A stretch of 64,000 bases of DNA from Candidatus Rokuibacteriota bacterium (GCA_023248995.1 JAHFDN010000006.1:17311-81310), one strand, 5' to 3'; counted from the stretch's first letter, positions 56,308 through 64,000 are shown. Numbers and translations: made by a program. Notes: generated from the letters alone by a model not told the origin.

Positions 56308-57455
56308 CACCTCACGGGTAGCAGCACGATGCAATTCGGGTTGTAGCCGGCGTCCTTGAGCGTGTTGATGCTCCCGATGGCCTTGCCCTGGGCCACGTCA
56401 ATCACGGTGATGGACCCGTCGTCCATCCCGGGCAGGTTCAACAGGCTGTTCTGGACATACAGGTACTTCTCGTCGGGACTGAAGACCAGGTGGTGGGCCC
56501 CGGGGGCCGCCGGGATCGTCTGGAGGAATCGAGGCTGGGTCGGCTCCCCCACGTCGTACACGTTCACCACTCCGGGCTTCGCCACCGTCACGTAGAGGCG
56601 ATCACCCGCCCGATTCAACTCCATCTCGAGGGCGAATCCCTGGCCGCGCTTCGCCAGGTCATCTACGACGGAGAACTCGAAGACCTTCCGCCCCGCGTCC
56701 CACACGCCTCGCCAGAGAGCCGCCTCGATCATGTTCGTGACGTACGCCACAGGCCGCGCCGGATGGAACATCACCTCCACCGGGGCGCTCTTGGCGTCCG
56801 GCTTCATCGTCAGCTTGTGCGTGGATAGTACGCGACCCGTGCTGGCCTCCAGGACCGTCACGCTCTCGCCCGGGTTCTTGAGGTCCGGCGAAATGGTGCT
56901 GGTGACGATCAGGCGATCGAGGCCGGCGTGAAGCGCGATGCCGTGCGGCCAGCGGACGTAGGGAGGCCCCGGATGGGGAGCGGCGATGGTCTTCACGGGC
57001 CGGTCCGTCACCGCGTCCCCCACGATGACATTGTCCGATCCCATGCAGGTGAGGAACCAGGTCTTGTTGTCCGGGGTGAGGACCACGTCCTCCAGGACGG
57101 AGCAGCCCGGCACCTGGACCGCTTTGAGCCTGAAGGGAAACCGGCTGAGGTCCATCACGTGAAGGACGCTCTTGCCGAGGGCCGTGACGTAGGCCTTGGT
57201 CTTGTCTCGGTTGTAGAAGATGTGATGGGCCACCAGATCGCTCGGCAGCGGGATGTCGGCGAGGAGCTTGCCGAAGGTCGGCGACTGGGGATCCACATCC
57301 AGGATGGCGATCCCCTCCTTGCGGAAGGGGTTACTCGGTTTGCTCTCGTAATTGAGCATCGCCAGGATCTCGGCTCCCACCGTGGCTGGCGCGAAAAGAC
57401 CCAGGATCAGCAGCGTGGTGGCAATGACCGGTGGCCGCATCGCTAGGGTCGTCAT
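56307..57455 (-). CDS. Exported YncE/YVTN-type beta-propeller protein
   Basis: The 382-residue protein has a signal peptide (LLILGLFAPATVGAEIL) and repeated propeller blades such as GKSVLHVMDLSRFP, DNVIVGDAVTDRPVKTI and GSITVIDVAQGKAIGSI. It fits the YncE/40-residue YVTN family of periplasmic propellers. These bind DNA, proteins or act as lactonases; no catalytic motif is clear here. AAGGAGGAGG precedes the ATG. It is first in an operon with the membrane protein and truncated pduO. Confidence 0.75.
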   Translation of the reverse strand: MTTLAMRPPVIATTLLILGLFAPATVGAEILAMLNYESKPSNPFRKEGIAILDVDPQSPTFGKLLADIPLPSDLVAHHIFYNRDKTKAYVTALGKSVLHVMDLSRFPFRLKAVQVPGCSVLEDVVLTPDNKTWFLTCMGSDNVIVGDAVTDRPVKTIAAPHPGPPYVRWPHGIALHAGLDRLIVTSTISPDLKNPGESVTVLEASTGRVLSTHKLTMKPDAKSAPVEVMFHPARPVAYVTNMIEAALWRGVWDAGRKVFEFSVVDDLAKRGQGFALEMELNRAGDRLYVTVAKPGVVNVYDVGEPTQPRFLQTIPAAPGAHHLVFSPDEKYLYVQNSLLNLPGMDDGSITVIDVAQGKAIGSINTLKDAGYNPNCIVLLPVR

Positions 57456-57526
57456 CCCTTCCTCCTCCTTTGCTCGGAACCGTGTCGCAACGAGGTTGCG
57501 GCGAGTCTAGGCGGGGCCTAGGAAAC

Positions 57527-57626
57527 ACAAAGGCCACTCTCGGGCGTGGCCGGCGTGGCCGGGCTCGGCCGGGCCGGTCGGGAGGGAGCCGCGTCGCCCG
57601 TCATCCAGTCACTCCCTGATACAGGA
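57527..57626 (+). repeat. Dispersed repeat, copy 3 (long form)
   Basis: Starts ACAAAGGCCACTCTCGGGCG and ends CTCCCTGATACAGGA, abutting the hicA remnant. GGCGTGGCCGG is repeated with variation in the middle. Confidence 0.65.
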
Positions 57627-57766
57627 TTAATTGGGCGGAGGTATCTGTAGATCCTTACAAATTTTCCTGGCGAGAATATCGACGATCTCTACGTGCCGGG
57701 GGATTGTCGATGTCTTTCGGTTTGATGGATTGTGGTAAACGGTATGCTTCTTGCCTTCCGTTTCAC
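57627..57766 (-). pseudogene. hicA: HicA toxin gene with internal deletion and frameshift
   Basis: The gene starts GTG AAA CGG AAG (MKRK), overlapping the hicB stop as in intact hicBA pairs. After these codons the HicA body continues only in another frame: GKKHTVYHNPSNRKTST, then PRHVEIVDILARKICKDL. About 20 codons are missing between the start and the histidine region. The toxin should therefore not be made. The repeat copy at 57527-57626 touches its stop codon. Confidence 0.65.
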
Positions 57767-57987
57767 TAGACGCTAACCTTGATCTCCTCGCGGATGACAT
57801 GCTTGCCAGCTAGGTCTTTCTCGGCCAGTTCCCGATTCGATAGCAAAATTAGCTCGATGGCTTCACGAAGATTTTCGCGAGCCTCGTCAAGAGTCTTGCC
57901 TTGCGTGTTTGCACCCGGTAGTTCTTCGACGTGCCCGATATACCAGTCCCCTACCTTTTCAAATACGCCGGTGAACGCGCTTTCCAT
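57766..57987 (-). CDS. hicB: HicB-family antitoxin
   Basis: The 73-residue protein has the HicB fold: FTGVFEKVGDWYIGHVEELP and GANTQGKTLDEARENLREA. There is no C-terminal DNA-binding helix, so it is a short HicB form. It would bind and block HicA, but the adjoining hicA is broken, leaving an orphan antitoxin. GGGAGG precedes the ATG, and a TATAAA box lies about 30 bases upstream. Base composition is lower in GC than its neighbours, suggesting acquisition. Confidence 0.8.
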   Translation of the reverse strand: MESAFTGVFEKVGDWYIGHVEELPGANTQGKTLDEARENLREAIELILLSNRELAEKDLAGKHVIREEIKVSV

Positions 57988-58171
57988 TGCTCGACCTCCC
58001 TACTGATGTTTATACCACACTCTCGCGTACTCCACCGCGGCTCTCCAACGCCTGACCTTGGAGCCGGTATTCTCATAGACGATCCGCAGCCTGGTCTGGC
58101 TTATAAGTCGTCCTTAAGATACCCCCGGTCCCCCTTGACGTGTACCCGACGAGAATAGGAGGATAGAGTCT

Positions 58172-58477
58172 ATGACACGCGTGCATGACCGAGGCGGCTG
58201 GCCCGGCGCCGGGCCCGTTGACAAGTCCGAGCACGAGCTGTCCTGGTGGGAGAAGCGGACCGACGCGATGATGGTCCTGCTCCAGAGCCCGGACAAGCGC
58301 GTCATCCGGGTGGACGAGATGCGGCGCGCGATCGAGGGCATGGACCCGGCGGCGTACGAGAAGTGCAAGTACTACGAGCGGTGGCTCACCGCGCTCGAGA
58401 CGCTGATGATCGAAAAGGGCATCCTGACGCGCGAGGAGATCGAGCGGAAGGTCAAGGAGCTCGACGGCCGGCGATGA
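58172..58477 (+). CDS. Nitrile hydratase/thiocyanate hydrolase subunit, N-terminal beta type
   Basis: The 101-residue protein has HDRGGWPGAGPVDKSEHEL and then SWWEKRTDAMMVLL, like the N-terminal half of NHase beta and the beta subunit of thiocyanate hydrolase. The later helices (YYERWLTALETLMIEKGIL) are also typical. It lacks metal ligands, which lie in the alpha/gamma-type subunit. AGGAGG precedes the ATG. It overlaps the next gene by four bases. With the next two genes it should form a cytoplasmic heterotrimeric enzyme. Confidence 0.85.
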   Translation: MTRVHDRGGWPGAGPVDKSEHELSWWEKRTDAMMVLLQSPDKRVIRVDEMRRAIEGMDPAAYEKCKYYERWLTALETLMIEKGILTREEIERKVKELDGRR

Positions 58478-58758
58478 CGCCCCGATTCAAGCCGGGCGAC
58501 GCTGTCCGGGTCCGCGCCGGCTCCCCGCCCGGCCACTTCCGCACCCCCGGCTACATCCAGGGGAAGACCGGCCAGGTGGCGAGCCTCCACGGCGCCTACA
58601 AGAATCCCGAGACGCTCGCCTACGGCGGGGACGGGCTCCCGAAGCAGTCCCTCTACCTGGTCCGCTTCGATCAGGCGGCCGTCTGGACGCGGTACGGCGG
58701 CTCGCCGCGCGACTCGCTCCTGCTCGACATTTTCGAACACTGGCTCGAACCAGCCTGA
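58474..58758 (+). CDS. Nitrile hydratase/thiocyanate hydrolase subunit, C-terminal beta type
   Basis: The 94-residue protein matches the SH3-like C-terminal half of NHase beta: RFKPGDAVRVRAGSPPGHFR, then YIQGKTGQVASLHG and YLVRFDQAAVW. In two-subunit NHases this part is fused to the previous gene product. Its separate gene, with an ATGA overlap, gives the three-gene layout seen in thiocyanate hydrolase and toyocamycin nitrile hydratase. The metal-bearing subunit follows 16 bases later. Confidence 0.87.
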   Translation: MTPRFKPGDAVRVRAGSPPGHFRTPGYIQGKTGQVASLHGAYKNPETLAYGGDGLPKQSLYLVRFDQAAVWTRYGGSPRDSLLLDIFEHWLEPA

Positions 58759-58774
58759 GACCCGGGAGACACCC

Positions 58775-59395
58775 ATGCACGACGAGCACGGCCACCCCCA
58801 CCACGACGAGCGCGAGCCGACGTACTACGAGAAACGGACGGACGCGATCCAGACCCTCCTGATCGAGAAGGGCCTGTTCACGGCCGACGAGGTCCGGCGG
58901 GCCGTCGAGGAGATGGATGCCCGCTCCCCCGCCCGCGGCGCCCAGGTCGTCGCCCGAGCCTGGCTGGACCCGGCCTTCAAGGCCCGCCTCCTCGCCAACG
59001 CTAAGGAGGCGATCGCCGAGCTCGGGATCACCGTCGGCTTCGAGGCGACCATCGTCGCCGTCGAGAACACCGAGAGGCTCCACCACGTGGTCGTGTGCAC
59101 GCTCTGCTCCTGCTACCCGCGCGGCCTCCTCGGCTACCCGCCCGACTGGTACAAGAGCCTCAACTACCGCGCGCGCGTGGTGAGCGACCCGCGCGGGGTG
59201 CTGAACGAGTTCGGCCTCACGCTGGCCCCCACCGTGGAGGTCCGCGTCCTCGACAGCACGGCCGACATGCGCTACCTCGTGATCCCCCAGCGGCCGGCCG
59301 GGACGGAGCGGCTCGGCGAGGAGGAGCTGGCGGGCCTCGTCACGCGCGACAGCATGATCGGGGTGGCCCAGGCGCGCACCCCGGCCTCGCGATGA
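58775..59395 (+). CDS. Cobalt-type nitrile hydratase/thiocyanate hydrolase metal subunit
   Basis: The 206-residue alpha/gamma-type subunit has the metal motif VCTLCSCYPRGLLGYPPDWY. The CTLCSC form (Thr after the first Cys) indicates cobalt rather than iron. The metal is held by three cysteines and two backbone amides, with two cysteines oxidised. It hydrates nitriles to amides or thiocyanate to carbonyl sulfide. A histidine-rich N-terminus (HDEHGHPHHDE) may help load metal. No separate cobalt activator gene follows; an FKBP gene overlaps its end. Confidence 0.9.
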   Translation: MHDEHGHPHHDEREPTYYEKRTDAIQTLLIEKGLFTADEVRRAVEEMDARSPARGAQVVARAWLDPAFKARLLANAKEAIAELGITVGFEATIVAVENTERLHHVVVCTLCSCYPRGLLGYPPDWYKSLNYRARVVSDPRGVLNEFGLTLAPTVEVRVLDSTADMRYLVIPQRPAGTERLGEEELAGLVTRDSMIGVAQARTPASR

Positions 59396-59922
59396 TGAGA
59401 ATCACGGGCACGATCGGTCTCACGCTGGCGCTGGCGGTGGGAGTCGCCCAGGCGCAGAAGGAGCCTCAGGGTCCCGCCATCGAAGACGGCGCCGCCGTCC
59501 AGCTCGAATACACGCTGACGGACGAGGCAGGCGCGGTGCTGGACTCCAACAAGGGGGGAAACCCCCTCACCTACACGCAGGGAAAGCAGCAGATCATCCC
59601 CGGCCTCGAGAAGGCGCTCAGCGGGATGCGGGCCGGCGAAGAACGGAAAGTCACGGTGAATCCCCAGGAGGCCTACGGGGAGGTGGACCCGAAGGCGGTC
59701 ACCGAGGTGCCGAAAAAGCTGATCCCGCCGAACTCGCTCAGCGTGGGAGCGCAGCTCGTGGCTCAGACCCAGGGAGGCGGCCGGCAGATGGTGCGGGTCA
59801 AGGAGATCAAAGAAGAGACCGTGATCATCGACCTGAACCATCCGCTCGCGGGGAAGACCCTGTATTTTGACGTGAAGGTGCTGGCCGTCGAGCTTCCCAA
59901 GGTCCAGCCGCCCCCGAAGTAA
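59392..59922 (+). CDS. Exported FKBP-type peptidyl-prolyl isomerase (SlyD-like)
   Basis: The 176-residue protein has a signal peptide (GLTLALAVGVAQAQ) and an FKBP domain interrupted by an insert-in-flap region as in SlyD. DGAAVQLEYTLTDEAGAVLDS opens the domain in two overlapping pieces, followed by IIPGLEKALSGMRAGEERKV and NPQEAYGEVDPKAV. It speeds proline isomerisation and acts as a chaperone in the periplasm. The histidine-rich SlyD tail is absent. Its ATG overlaps the NHase stop, though the NHase should be cytoplasmic. Confidence 0.9.
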   Translation: MMRITGTIGLTLALAVGVAQAQKEPQGPAIEDGAAVQLEYTLTDEAGAVLDSNKGGNPLTYTQGKQQIIPGLEKALSGMRAGEERKVTVNPQEAYGEVDPKAVTEVPKKLIPPNSLSVGAQLVAQTQGGGRQMVRVKEIKEETVIIDLNHPLAGKTLYFDVKVLAVELPKVQPPPK

Positions 59923-61025
59923 TGGTCGAAGGCTGGCGGCGGGCCGCGCTCTGGGGCATGCTGGCCGCCAAAATCTGCGGCGGCTGGGGCGTGACCTGGG
60001 ACATCCAGTGGCACGTCCGGATCGGCCGCGATTCTTTCTGGATCCCCCCGCACGTGCTCACCTACGCGGCGGTCGCCGCCCTCGTCGCGCTCTCGCTGAG
60101 AACGCTCGCCCGTGAGACGCTCCTGACGCGCCGCGGCCGCTCCACTCCCGGGAGCCTTCGCGTCTTCGGCCTCGTGGGGACGCGCGGGACGCACCTGGCC
60201 TGGTGGGGAGGGGCGATCATCGTGCTGGCCGCGCCCGTTGACGACCTGTGGCACCGCCTCTTCGGCCTGGACGTCACGCTCTGGAGCCCGCCGCACCTCC
60301 TGGGACTTCTCGGGAGCCAGGTGAACTCGGTCGGCTGCCTTCTCCTCGCCGTCGAGAGCTACCCGCCGGGCCACCCGGCCCGGCACCTGGCGCTCCTCCT
60401 CGGCGGGACGACGCTCTTCGGCACGTTCCACCTCCTGCTCGGCACGAGCATCCTGTGGGCCTACCAGCAGGGGGGCCTCGCCTTCTTCCTCTATCCCCTG
60501 CTCGGCTCCCTCTTCCTGACGGTGGCGCTCGTGCCCGTCGCGCGGCTCTCGGGCTCGCGGTGGGCGCCGGCCCTCACCGTCGCGCTGGCGGCCGTGATCG
60601 CGCTCGTGGGCGGCGGGGTGGAGCGCGCCGGCTTCGCCCTCTTCGAGCCCGTCCCGGCCATCGAGGAAGCCCTCGCCGAGGACCCGTCCTCGACGATCGC
60701 CACGGCGTACCGGATGGCCCGGGAGAACGGCACGCCGGTCGTGAGCTACACCGGCCGGCCGCGGTCCATCGCGTGGGCGTTCCTCCCCGCGCTCGTCCTC
60801 TCCCTGGCCGACGCGCGGCGGCGGCCCGTTGTCGGAAGCTTCGCGTTCGCGGGGGCGTATCTCGCGATCGTGAGCTGGAGCCTCGCGCACATGCCGGCGC
60901 TCCAGCCGAGCCTCCCGCGGGCGCCCGAGATCCTCGCGGGCCTCGTCCTCGTCCTGGCCGCGGGCGCCCTCGGCGGCGGCCTCGGGCGGGCGCTCGGATG
61001 GCGGCTCGCGCCCCGGTCCGCCTAA
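59922..61025 (+). CDS. Multi-span membrane protein, unknown function
   Basis: The 367-residue protein has about nine hydrophobic segments. Early motifs include WDIQWHVRIGRDSFWIPPHV, and later PVDDLWHRLFGLDVTLWSPP. The W-D-x-x-W-H and D-x-W-H-R pairs recur, with histidines near membrane edges that could bind metal or heme. I know no assigned function. The ATG shares a base with the FKBP stop (TAATG), so it is coupled to that gene. Confidence 0.7.
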   Translation: MVEGWRRAALWGMLAAKICGGWGVTWDIQWHVRIGRDSFWIPPHVLTYAAVAALVALSLRTLARETLLTRRGRSTPGSLRVFGLVGTRGTHLAWWGGAIIVLAAPVDDLWHRLFGLDVTLWSPPHLLGLLGSQVNSVGCLLLAVESYPPGHPARHLALLLGGTTLFGTFHLLLGTSILWAYQQGGLAFFLYPLLGSLFLTVALVPVARLSGSRWAPALTVALAAVIALVGGGVERAGFALFEPVPAIEEALAEDPSSTIATAYRMARENGTPVVSYTGRPRSIAWAFLPALVLSLADARRRPVVGSFAFAGAYLAIVSWSLAHMPALQPSLPRAPEILAGLVLVLAAGALGGGLGRALGWRLAPRSA

Positions 61026-61046
61026 GGTATAATCGGCGCGGCCCCC

Positions 61047-62222
61047 ATGATTGATTTTAGCCTCTCCCCCGAGATGGAGCAGCTCCGCAAGGCGACGGCC
61101 CGCTTCATGGAGGAGCACGTCTACCCAGCCGAGCGGGAGATCGGCGACGACGGGTTCCTGCCCGCGCCGCTCCTCAAGTCGCTCCAGGCCAAGGTGAAAA
61201 AACTCGGCCTCTGGGCGCCCCACATGCCCGAGGAAGTCGGCGGGATGGGGATCGGGGTCGTGGGGCTCGCGCTCATGAACGAGGTCATCGGCCGGAGCCC
61301 CATCGGCCCGCTCATCTTCGGCTGCCAGGCGCCCGATGCGGGCAACTGCGAGATCCTCCACCTCTTCGGCACCGACGAGCAGAAGAAAACATACCTCCTG
61401 CCCAACGTCGCCGGCGAGATCCGCTCCTGCTTCGCCATGACCGAGCCCGAGGTGTCCGGCGCCGACCCGACCAACCTCCGGACCACGGCGGTCCTCGACC
61501 GAGACGAGTGGGTCATCAACGGCCACAAGTGGTTCATCACCGGGGCCGGCGGCGCGTCCTTCTCCATCGCGATGGCCAAGACGGATCCCCAGGCGCCCAA
61601 GCACCAGCGCTTCAGCATGATCCTCGTCCCGATTCCCACGCCGGGCTTCCAGATCATCCGCTCGGTGCCGGTCATGGGGCACTCGGGCGGCAGCGGCCAC
61701 TCTGAGATCCGCTTCGAGGCCTGCCGGGTGCCGGCGAAGAACCTCCTCGGCCCGCGCGGCGAGGGCTTCAAGATCGCCCAGGCGCGCCTCGGCCCCGGCC
61801 GGATCCAGCACTGCATGCGCTGGCTCGGCGTCGCCCAGCGCTCCTTCGAGCTCATGTGCAAGCACGTGGTGAACCGCGAGGCCTTCGGCACGAAGCTGGC
61901 GGACAAGCAGACCATCCAGAACTGGATCGCCGACTCCAGGGCCGAGATGGACGCCGCGCGGCTCATGACGCTCCACGCGGCCTGGAAGATGGACCAGAAG
62001 CTCGACGCGCGCCTCGAGATCTCGCTGATCAAGTTCTTCGGGGCCAAGGTGCTCCACGACGTCATTGACCGGGCGATCCAGGCCCACGGCGCGATGGGGA
62101 TCTCGGGGGACACGCCGCTCGAGATGTTCTACCGCGACGCCCGCGCGGCCCGGATCTACGACGGCCCCGACGAGGTCCACCGGATGGTCGTCGCCCGCCG
62201 CATCCTCAAGGAGTTCCAGTAA
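61047..62222 (+). CDS. Acyl-CoA dehydrogenase
   Basis: The 391-residue flavoprotein has CFAMTEPEVSGADPTNL and WVINGHKWFITGAGGASF, the FAD/substrate motifs. QAHGAMGISGDTPLEMFYRD is near the C-terminus. The catalytic base region does not clearly match the medium-chain type, so chain preference is unknown; LLGPRGEGFKIAQARLGPGR is typical of the FadE/ACAD10-11 branch. A perfect TATAAT lies 13 bases before the ATG, without a -35 match. An APH-type kinase gene follows, as in ACAD10/11-like systems. Confidence 0.92.
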   Translation: MIDFSLSPEMEQLRKATARFMEEHVYPAEREIGDDGFLPAPLLKSLQAKVKKLGLWAPHMPEEVGGMGIGVVGLALMNEVIGRSPIGPLIFGCQAPDAGNCEILHLFGTDEQKKTYLLPNVAGEIRSCFAMTEPEVSGADPTNLRTTAVLDRDEWVINGHKWFITGAGGASFSIAMAKTDPQAPKHQRFSMILVPIPTPGFQIIRSVPVMGHSGGSGHSEIRFEACRVPAKNLLGPRGEGFKIAQARLGPGRIQHCMRWLGVAQRSFELMCKHVVNREAFGTKLADKQTIQNWIADSRAEMDAARLMTLHAAWKMDQKLDARLEISLIKFFGAKVLHDVIDRAIQAHGAMGISGDTPLEMFYRDARAARIYDGPDEVHRMVVARRILKEFQ

Positions 62223-62296
62223 TCCGCGACACGGCTCCCGTCCGGCCGGACGAGCGGTTCGACGTCGCCGCGCTCGACGGGTATCTGCGGGAGCGG

Positions 62297-63277
62297 TTGC
62301 CGGGGGCCGGGGGCCTGCTCGACGTCGAGCAGTTCCCGGGCGGCCACTCGAACCTCACCTACCTCCTCCGCTACGGCAGCCGCGAGTTCGTGATGCGCCG
62401 GCCCCCGCTGGGCCCGGTCGCCCCGAAGGCCCACGACATGGCCCGCGAGCACCGCGTGCTGAACGCGCTCTGGCCCGTCTTCCCGCCCGCCCCGCGCCCC
62501 TATCTCCTCTGCGAGGACACTACGGTCATCGGCGCGCCGTTCTACGTGATGGAGCGGCGGCGCGGGATCGTCATCCGCCGCGAGTGGCCGCGCGAGCTCG
62601 GAGAGGCCCCCGCGACGCGACGCCGGATCAGCGAGGCCGTGGTGGAGACCATGGTGGCGCTCCACGCGGTGGACTACGCCGCGATCGGCCTCGAGAGCCT
62701 GGGCCGGCCCGAGGGCTTCGTCGAGCGCCAGATCAAGGGGTGGGTGGAGCGCTGGGAACAGGCGAAGGATCGCGAGGTGCCTCCCCTCACCGAGGTCGCC
62801 GCCTGGCTGACCCTGCGCATCCCGCGGTCGACCGCCGCGACGCTCGTCCACGGCGATCTCAAGCTCGACAACACGATGCTGGACCCGAAGGACCCGGGAC
62901 GCGTCGTGGCGGTCCTCGACTGGGAGATGTGCACGACGGGCGACCCGCTCGTGGACCTGGGCCAGCTCCTCTGCTACTGGGCGGAGACGGGCGACCCCTA
63001 TCCGCGAAGCGAGTCGGTCGTCCAGGTCACCACGCTTCCCGGCTTTCTGACGCGCGACGAGATCGTCGAGCGCTACGCGGCCGGGACCAGGCGGGACGTT
63101 TCCCGAATCGCCTTCTACGAGGTCTTCGCGCTCTTCAAAGTCGCGGTCGTGGTGCAGCAGATCTACATCAGGTGGAAGCGCGGCCAGACGAAGGACGAGC
63201 GCTTCGCCGGCATGGGCGCCCGCGTCGAAGCCCTGGCCGAGGCCGCCCTGACCCTCGCCGCCAAGTCCGGCCTCTGA
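62297..63277 (+). CDS. APH/ChoK-family phosphotransferase (ACAD10/11 partner type)
   Basis: The kinase-like protein has LVHGDLKLDNTMLDPK (catalytic loop HGDxxxxN) and VLDWEMCTTGDPLVDLG (metal-binding DxE). It resembles the phosphotransferase domain of ACAD10/11, which phosphorylates 4-hydroxyacyl-CoAs before dehydrogenation. Family similarity begins before 62297 (VRPDERFDVAALDGYLRERL is open in frame from about 62222), but no ATG, GTG or TTG is present there. The TTG at 62297 is the first standard start, so the N-terminus may be misread or use a rare start. Confidence 0.8.
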   Translation: MPGAGGLLDVEQFPGGHSNLTYLLRYGSREFVMRRPPLGPVAPKAHDMAREHRVLNALWPVFPPAPRPYLLCEDTTVIGAPFYVMERRRGIVIRREWPRELGEAPATRRRISEAVVETMVALHAVDYAAIGLESLGRPEGFVERQIKGWVERWEQAKDREVPPLTEVAAWLTLRIPRSTAATLVHGDLKLDNTMLDPKDPGRVVAVLDWEMCTTGDPLVDLGQLLCYWAETGDPYPRSESVVQVTTLPGFLTRDEIVERYAAGTRRDVSRIAFYEVFALFKVAVVVQQIYIRWKRGQTKDERFAGMGARVEALAEAALTLAAKSGL

Positions 63278-63351
63278 CCCTGTAAACTCTCCCCCGCCCT
63301 CCTCCGTCCTATGGCATAGGGAAGGTCAATCCCGACAGGAGGAGGAACATC

Positions 63352-63726
63352 ATGAAACGCCTGGTTTTCATCGCCCTCGGCGGCGCTCTCGCGCTCGCCA
63401 TGCTAGTCCCCGCCGCTCAGGCCCAGACCACGGCGCCGACCGGCCCGCTGGCTGACGACAAAGCCGCCATCAAGGCGGACTACCAGCAGCTCAAGCAGGA
63501 CCGGAAGCAGGCCAAGCACGACCGCGAGCAGCTCCGGAAGGACCGGCAAGCGGGAAACAAGGACGCGGTGGAGCAAGATGTGGCCAAACTCAAGCAGGAC
63601 CGCGCCAAGCTGAAGCACGATCGCGAGCAGCTCCGGAAGGACCGCGAGAAGTTCCGGGCGGAGCACCGGGGCCTGCACAAGAATGGCGGGCCCGCCGGCA
63701 CCTCCGGCGCGAAGCCCCAGTCCTAG
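63352..63726 (+). CDS. Exported coiled-coil protein with internal repeats
   Basis: The 124-residue protein has a signal peptide (LGGALALAMLVPAAQAQ) and then a charged helix rich in Lys, Asp, Arg and Gln. Two units LKQDRxxxKHDREQLRKDR recur 33 residues apart. The C-terminus is Gly/Pro/Ser rich. It likely forms a long coiled coil in the periplasm. GGAGGAGGA precedes the ATG. I do not recognise a named family; small periplasmic helical metal-stress proteins look similar. Confidence 0.7.
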   Translation: MKRLVFIALGGALALAMLVPAAQAQTTAPTGPLADDKAAIKADYQQLKQDRKQAKHDREQLRKDRQAGNKDAVEQDVAKLKQDRAKLKHDREQLRKDREKFRAEHRGLHKNGGPAGTSGAKPQS

Positions 63727-63838
63727 CCATCCCTCCGCCGGGAGCCCGCGCGCCTCGCCGCCGCCGTCCGCCCTGATCCCCCCTGATCCCCGGCAAGATG
63801 CGCCCCCAACGTCGCGCTTGACTCCGCCGTCATCCGCG

Positions 63839-63850
63839 CTGTATCAGGGA
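63839..63850 (-). repeat. Dispersed repeat core TCCCTGATACAG, inverted copy
   Basis: The minus strand matches the 12-base core found at 55272-55283, 55700-55711 and 57613-57624. No longer match is seen around it. Confidence 0.5.
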
Positions 63851-63944
63851 ATGAGAAGATAGGGATTTCTTCCGGCTTATTTCCGGCAGGATCGCCGACT
63901 GCGGCCGCGCGGGGGCCCTCGCCGTCACGTCTGGCCTGTGCTCA

Positions 63945-64000
63945 CCCGCCCGCTGGCTGACCTGTAAGCCGGGTTCCAGACGAAGTTCAGAAAATTCTGT
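63945..64000 (-). ncRNA. rnpB: 3' end of RNase P RNA (cut by window edge)
   Basis: The minus strand holds GAACCCGGCTTACAGGTCAG, which closely resembles the conserved 3' segment of bacterial type-A RNase P RNA. The catalytic core and 5' end would lie beyond the window. The exact 3' end cannot be set without the pairing 5' strand. Confidence 0.6.

Overview
The window is GC-rich, dense, Gram-negative-type chromosomal DNA. It has Tat- and Sec-exported proteins, lipoproteins, an outer-membrane porin and sigma-54 control of nitrogen genes. It also carries a nearly complete coenzyme F420 biosynthesis block with LLM-type (luciferase-like) oxidoreductases, and many acyl-CoA, CoA-transferase and ABC-transport genes. 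This mix best fits an uncultured soil or subsurface lineage of the Rokubacteria/Methylomirabilota type. That placement is inferred from gene content, not from a marker gene.

Layout. 1-9.2 kb (mostly minus strand): the cut end of a carbamoyltransferase, a DJ-1/PfpI protein, a small zinc ribbon, an aldehyde dehydrogenase, a lipoprotein, a carbohydrate-type ABC importer (two permeases and a Tat-exported binding protein), a PDZ protein, a Lon-N protein and the Mrp/ApbC ATPase. 9.3-14.1 kb (plus): a flavin reductase, a DegT aminotransferase, a GT4 glycosyltransferase and an MsbA-like exporter. 14.2-21.5 kb: NadE, a zinc ribbon, ArsM, a LOG-family protein, and a Fis-like/panB/bioB/metallo-hydrolase operon behind a sigma-54 promoter. 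21.8-31.8 kb (all minus): a nitrogen regulon holding a hybrid kinase and NtrC-type activator, PII-Amt, glutamine synthetase, Amt-PII and a porin, with -24/-12 promoters in the right places.

32.2-39.3 kb (plus): LLM oxidoreductase, PPOX protein, cofG, cofH, HU, a GNAT-like gene, cofD, cofC and cofE. This block makes F420 and begins with two candidate F420 users. 39.3-50.8 kb (plus): a processing-peptidase pair, a protease-rhodanese selenoprotein candidate, a CoA transferase, dehydrogenases, a TPR lipoprotein, a second LLM enzyme, an MDR reductase and RidA. 50.8-57.9 kb: a second selenoprotein candidate (BtuF-like), PolX, a cupin/ArsR-like pair, and a decayed patch with truncated pduO, broken hicA and copies of a short dispersed repeat. 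58.2-63.7 kb (plus): a three-subunit cobalt-type nitrile hydratase/thiocyanate hydrolase, an FKBP isomerase, a membrane protein, acyl-CoA dehydrogenase, an APH-family kinase and a coiled-coil protein. The window ends in what looks like the 3' end of RNase P RNA.

The most notable result is two genes, about 8 kb apart on opposite strands, each interrupted by one in-frame TGA. In both, homology continues in the same frame after the TGA, the TGA sits where relatives have cysteine, and a hairpin of bacterial SECIS geometry starts within about 20 bases. Together they suggest a Sec-decoding organism and two selenoprotein families that are unusual or undescribed.
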